DNA from: Maridesulfovibrio ferrireducens
GTDB lineage: Bacteria; Desulfobacterota; Desulfovibrionia; Desulfovibrionales; Desulfovibrionaceae
NCBI RefSeq assembly: GCF_900101105.1
Contig: NZ_FNGA01000005.1
Location: 186,001 to 250,000 of the forward strand
DNA: 64,000 bases
Direction: 5' to 3'
Position numbers and translations under genes: made by a program. Shown here one piece after another: positions 61,824 to 64,000 of this stretch (position 1 is its first letter; the number at the start of each line of letters is the position of its first letter). The notes beneath the pieces are model-generated. The model searched no databases. It was not told the DNA's origin and saw only the letters and a list, made by a program, of their open reading frames with translations.

Positions 61824-62870
61824 ATGACCCGAAGCAAATGTTATAATCTTTTTTTCATTATGTTGTTTACAGTCTGCCTGACAGCATTCGTCTTTACGGC
61901 CAGTCCCTGCGACGCAGCAAAAATGAAACGAATCCTTGTCGTAGAAACCATGCCCGTTCCGGTTGTTCTGGAGTATTCGAAATGGTTCATGAATGGAATG
62001 AGGGACTTGGGTTATCAGGACGAAAATGTCCAGTTCGAAATTCTGCGGGCCGAAGGCAGCCGCGAAAAGGCCGAGAAGCTACTGCGGGAGGCAATGGAAA
62101 AGGGAAAGCCTGATCTTGTTGTGACGTTTGCAACACTCGCCTCCCAAGCCGCGTATACAATATTTAAGGGAACGGATGTTCCCATACTTTTCAGTGTGGT
62201 TGCGGACCCAGTGGGGGCCGGAATCGTTAAAAACATCGGGAAGTCTACCGGCACAAATATTACGGGACGCGTCTATTCACTATTCCGCGACGTGAAGATT
62301 GATCTCACAATGCGGCTGGTCAGGCAGGTTGTGCAGGACAGGCCTGTACGTTTCGGCTTTGTCTATTCCAATTACCCGTCATCGCGGGGTGATCTTAAAG
62401 GACTTCAGTCTATTACGAAGGATAGGAGGGATGTGGTTTTTGTCCCTTATGAGATTAAATACAGGGAAGTTCCCACGGGGATTCCAGATATGCTGCATGA
62501 CGTATCCAAAGGACTTAAGGAGCTTACGGGTAAAATAGATTTTCTGTGGCAGCAAGTCGGGCCCATGGCAGAAGTGAAGGCGTTTACTGAATTACAAATC
62601 AAGGAAGGTTCCTGCCCCATCGCACTGGGGAATACCATGAACAGCGTACAACGCGGGGCACTCATAGCCGTGATTCCCAACATAGAAAGAGGAGGACGTG
62701 AAGTAGCCGGGTTGGCAAATTCCATACTCAAAGGGGCAAATCCCGGTGACATTCCCGTAATTGTGCCACAGGCGTTTGATTTGTGTGTCAACCTTACAAC
62801 CGCTATTAAACTGGGCATCGTGATTCCCTCAGACATGCTGACGCTGGCCGGCAAACATATTTATCGCTGA
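61824..62870 (+). CDS. ABC_sub_bind-family periplasmic binding protein
   Basis: A 348-residue exported protein. A signal peptide (MTRSKCYNLFFIMLFTVCLTAF, cleavage near DAAK) precedes the ABC_sub_bind (TrpX/YheL-like) fold: KRILVVETMPVPVVLEYSKWFMNGMRDLGY, PDLVVTFATLASQAAY, VPILFSVVADPVGAGIV. The family includes tryptophan and other amino-acid binders. The ATG at 61824 has AAGGAACT ahead and replaces 61788. No permease or ATPase follows; a sensor kinase begins 1 bp after the stop. This gene and the kinase are visibly GC-richer than their neighbours. Confidence 0.82.
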   Translation: MTRSKCYNLFFIMLFTVCLTAFVFTASPCDAAKMKRILVVETMPVPVVLEYSKWFMNGMRDLGYQDENVQFEILRAEGSREKAEKLLREAMEKGKPDLVVTFATLASQAAYTIFKGTDVPILFSVVADPVGAGIVKNIGKSTGTNITGRVYSLFRDVKIDLTMRLVRQVVQDRPVRFGFVYSNYPSSRGDLKGLQSITKDRRDVVFVPYEIKYREVPTGIPDMLHDVSKGLKELTGKIDFLWQQVGPMAEVKAFTELQIKEGSCPIALGNTMNSVQRGALIAVIPNIERGGREVAGLANSILKGANPGDIPVIVPQAFDLCVNLTTAIKLGIVIPSDMLTLAGKHIYR

Positions 62871-62871
62871 T

Positions 62872-64000
62872 ATGCGGCTACAAACTAAAATATCCCTAGT
62901 GCTCATCCCGAGCATTGTTCTGTTGATCATGGGCTTCGGCATATGGGCGGTGCAGAGTTCAACCACAACCATCCACGCTGCGACGGAACAGTATGCAAAA
63001 GGGATTCTGCAAACCTTTGTCTCACAGGACATTGAGCATCGGCACGTCCTGCTAAAACTCAACAGTCTGGATACCATTTCGAGTTTTAGGGAGGCATATC
63101 AAAAGGAAGCAACCCTTACGGCACGTCACATCTCGCTCATCTGGCCGGGACACATTTTTGGTTTTACTACGCAAGGCAAACTCGTCTTCGACACAGCCGA
63201 CACAGCTCCGGAGGTCATGAAAAAACGATGGGCTTCCGAACTTAATAATATTCGTATCCACAATCTCAAAAAGGCTGAGGGTCATATAGAAAACGAAATG
63301 TACGTTGCTATGCTCTTTGAGCCTTGGGGATGGATTGTCTTCGTATCTCTGGACGACGACGAAATACACATGGCTTCAACCCGGATACGAAACGCTGCCA
63401 TAGGGGTGGCCCTCATTGCATCACTTCTCACTCTAATCCTTCTGCACATTCTCTTCAAAATTTTCATTGTTTCCCCGGTTAAGTTATTGAAAGAAGCTAC
63501 AGCTGCCATAGCAAGACAAGACTACACCAACACGATGGGAATCGACACCAACGACGAACTGGGAGAACTGTCCAGAGATATTGATAGAATGTCTCAGGAA
63601 ATAGCATCCAATCAACTCCGCCTTCTCCATTGGACAGAAGAGCTTGAAAAAAACGTTCACAAACGAACCAAGGAATTGAACTGGAAAAACAAGGAGTTGA
63701 GTCAGGAAATAATTCTCCGCGAACAAGTTGAAGCAACCCTCCGACACTATTCTGACGAACTGCAAAGGAGTAACGAGGAAATCCAGCGTTTCTCTTACAT
63801 CGTCTCACATGACTTGCGTGCTCCGCTTGTTAATCTCAAGGGGTTCGTAAAGGAACTGCACTTTTCCATGGAAGACTTGGAGACCGCAACAGCCGACATG
63901 AAAACACTCTTGGCGGAAGACAAACAAAAACTCTACTACAGAGCCATGAACGAAGATATCCCCGAAGCGTTGGGATTTATTGATACTTCGGTCACGCGTA
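62872..64000 (+). CDS. Sensor histidine kinase, truncated by the window edge
   Basis: At least 376 residues, open at the right edge. A membrane helix (about 8-28) is followed by a periplasmic domain (29-165), a second helix (about 172-195), HAMP (VSPVKLLKEATAAIARQ; MGIDTNDELGELSRDIDRM), a coiled coil and a HisKA domain of the phytochrome-like type (FSYIVSHDLRAPLVNLKGF, with His about 310). The ATPase domain must lie beyond 64000. It starts 1 bp after the binding-protein stop with little ribosome site of its own, so translation is probably coupled. It is likely the read-out of that binding protein. Confidence 0.85.
   Translation, partial: MRLQTKISLVLIPSIVLLIMGFGIWAVQSSTTTIHAATEQYAKGILQTFVSQDIEHRHVLLKLNSLDTISSFREAYQKEATLTARHISLIWPGHIFGFTTQGKLVFDTADTAPEVMKKRWASELNNIRIHNLKKAEGHIENEMYVAMLFEPWGWIVFVSLDDDEIHMASTRIRNAAIGVALIASLLTLILLHILFKIFIVSPVKLLKEATAAIARQDYTNTMGIDTNDELGELSRDIDRMSQEIASNQLRLLHWTEELEKNVHKRTKELNWKNKELSQEIILREQVEATLRHYSDELQRSNEEIQRFSYIVSHDLRAPLVNLKGFVKELHFSMEDLETATADMKTLLAEDKQKLYYRAMNEDIPEALGFIDTSVTR

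Noticed and set aside
1-64000. tRNA, rRNA, CRISPR arrays, insertion sequences, prophage or attachment sites
   Set aside because: No tRNA-like T-loop with matching acceptor stem, no regularly spaced repeat array and no transposase, integrase or phage gene was seen by eye; short or divergent elements could still be missed.

Overview
The window looks like chromosomal DNA from a low-GC, probably marine, member of the Desulfovibrionaceae (Maridesulfovibrio-like). This is an inference from gene style: a three-piece archaeal-type glutamate synthase loaded with ferredoxin domains, a very dense set of sensor kinases and c-di-GMP enzymes, and a Liv-type uptake operon containing CoA ligases. I see no phage, insertion sequence, CRISPR array, rRNA or tRNA. 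The right-hand edge cuts through a sensor kinase gene.

Layout. 1-2 kb: a GntR regulator with a CynX-type MFS transporter, visibly AT-rich. 2.1-5.8 kb: a phospholipase-D-like lipoprotein, then an AraC regulator and an EamA exporter that share an 18-bp repeat. 5.9-9.4 kb: a BMP-family binding protein with a hybrid kinase. 9.4-11 kb: an OB-fold stress protein and an RluA-type pseudouridine synthase. 11-16.2 kb: the glutamate synthase operon (minus strand). 17-22 kb: a methyltransferase, an HD-GYP phosphodiesterase, GreA, a stand-alone RluA-associated domain, a META lipoprotein and a PAP2 phosphatase. 22.2-26.7 kb: an RND efflux pump. 26.8-28.5 kb: a ComFB protein beside a diguanylate cyclase. 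28.6-30.7 kb: a DGC-domain metal protein, a DUF318 permease and ArsR. 30.8-32.2 kb: QueF and a YhhQ-type queuosine-precursor transporter, transcribed divergently. 32.4-36.2 kb: a LuxP/LuxQ-like pair. 36.3-41.9 kb: a large hybrid kinase with HPt, followed by a REC-GGDEF protein. 42-54.2 kb: a CBS-ACT protein, Liv ABC transporter, two AMP-forming CoA ligases, then a sigma-54 response regulator and kinase. 54.3-58 kb: PAS-GGDEF, EAL-HDOD, a small membrane protein and a pentapeptide protein. 58-61.6 kb: a large exported repeat protein. 61.8-64 kb: another binding-protein/kinase pair.

The main theme is sensing. Three times a periplasmic binding protein with no ABC permease or ATPase is followed directly by a membrane histidine kinase. 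The clearest case is a LuxP homologue in which all seven residues known to contact autoinducer-2 are conserved. It is followed by a kinase whose input half resembles LuxQ but whose transmitter half is different. Six c-di-GMP-related genes are scattered around these systems.

Several repeats and RNA structures read directly from the sequence suggest local regulation. They are a repeated TGCAA-N6-TTGCA element bracketing the Liv/CoA-ligase operon, a 20-bp ArsR-type element in front of both arsR and the permease, a hairpin burying the start codon of the giant exported protein, and structured leaders before the queuosine transporter and greA.
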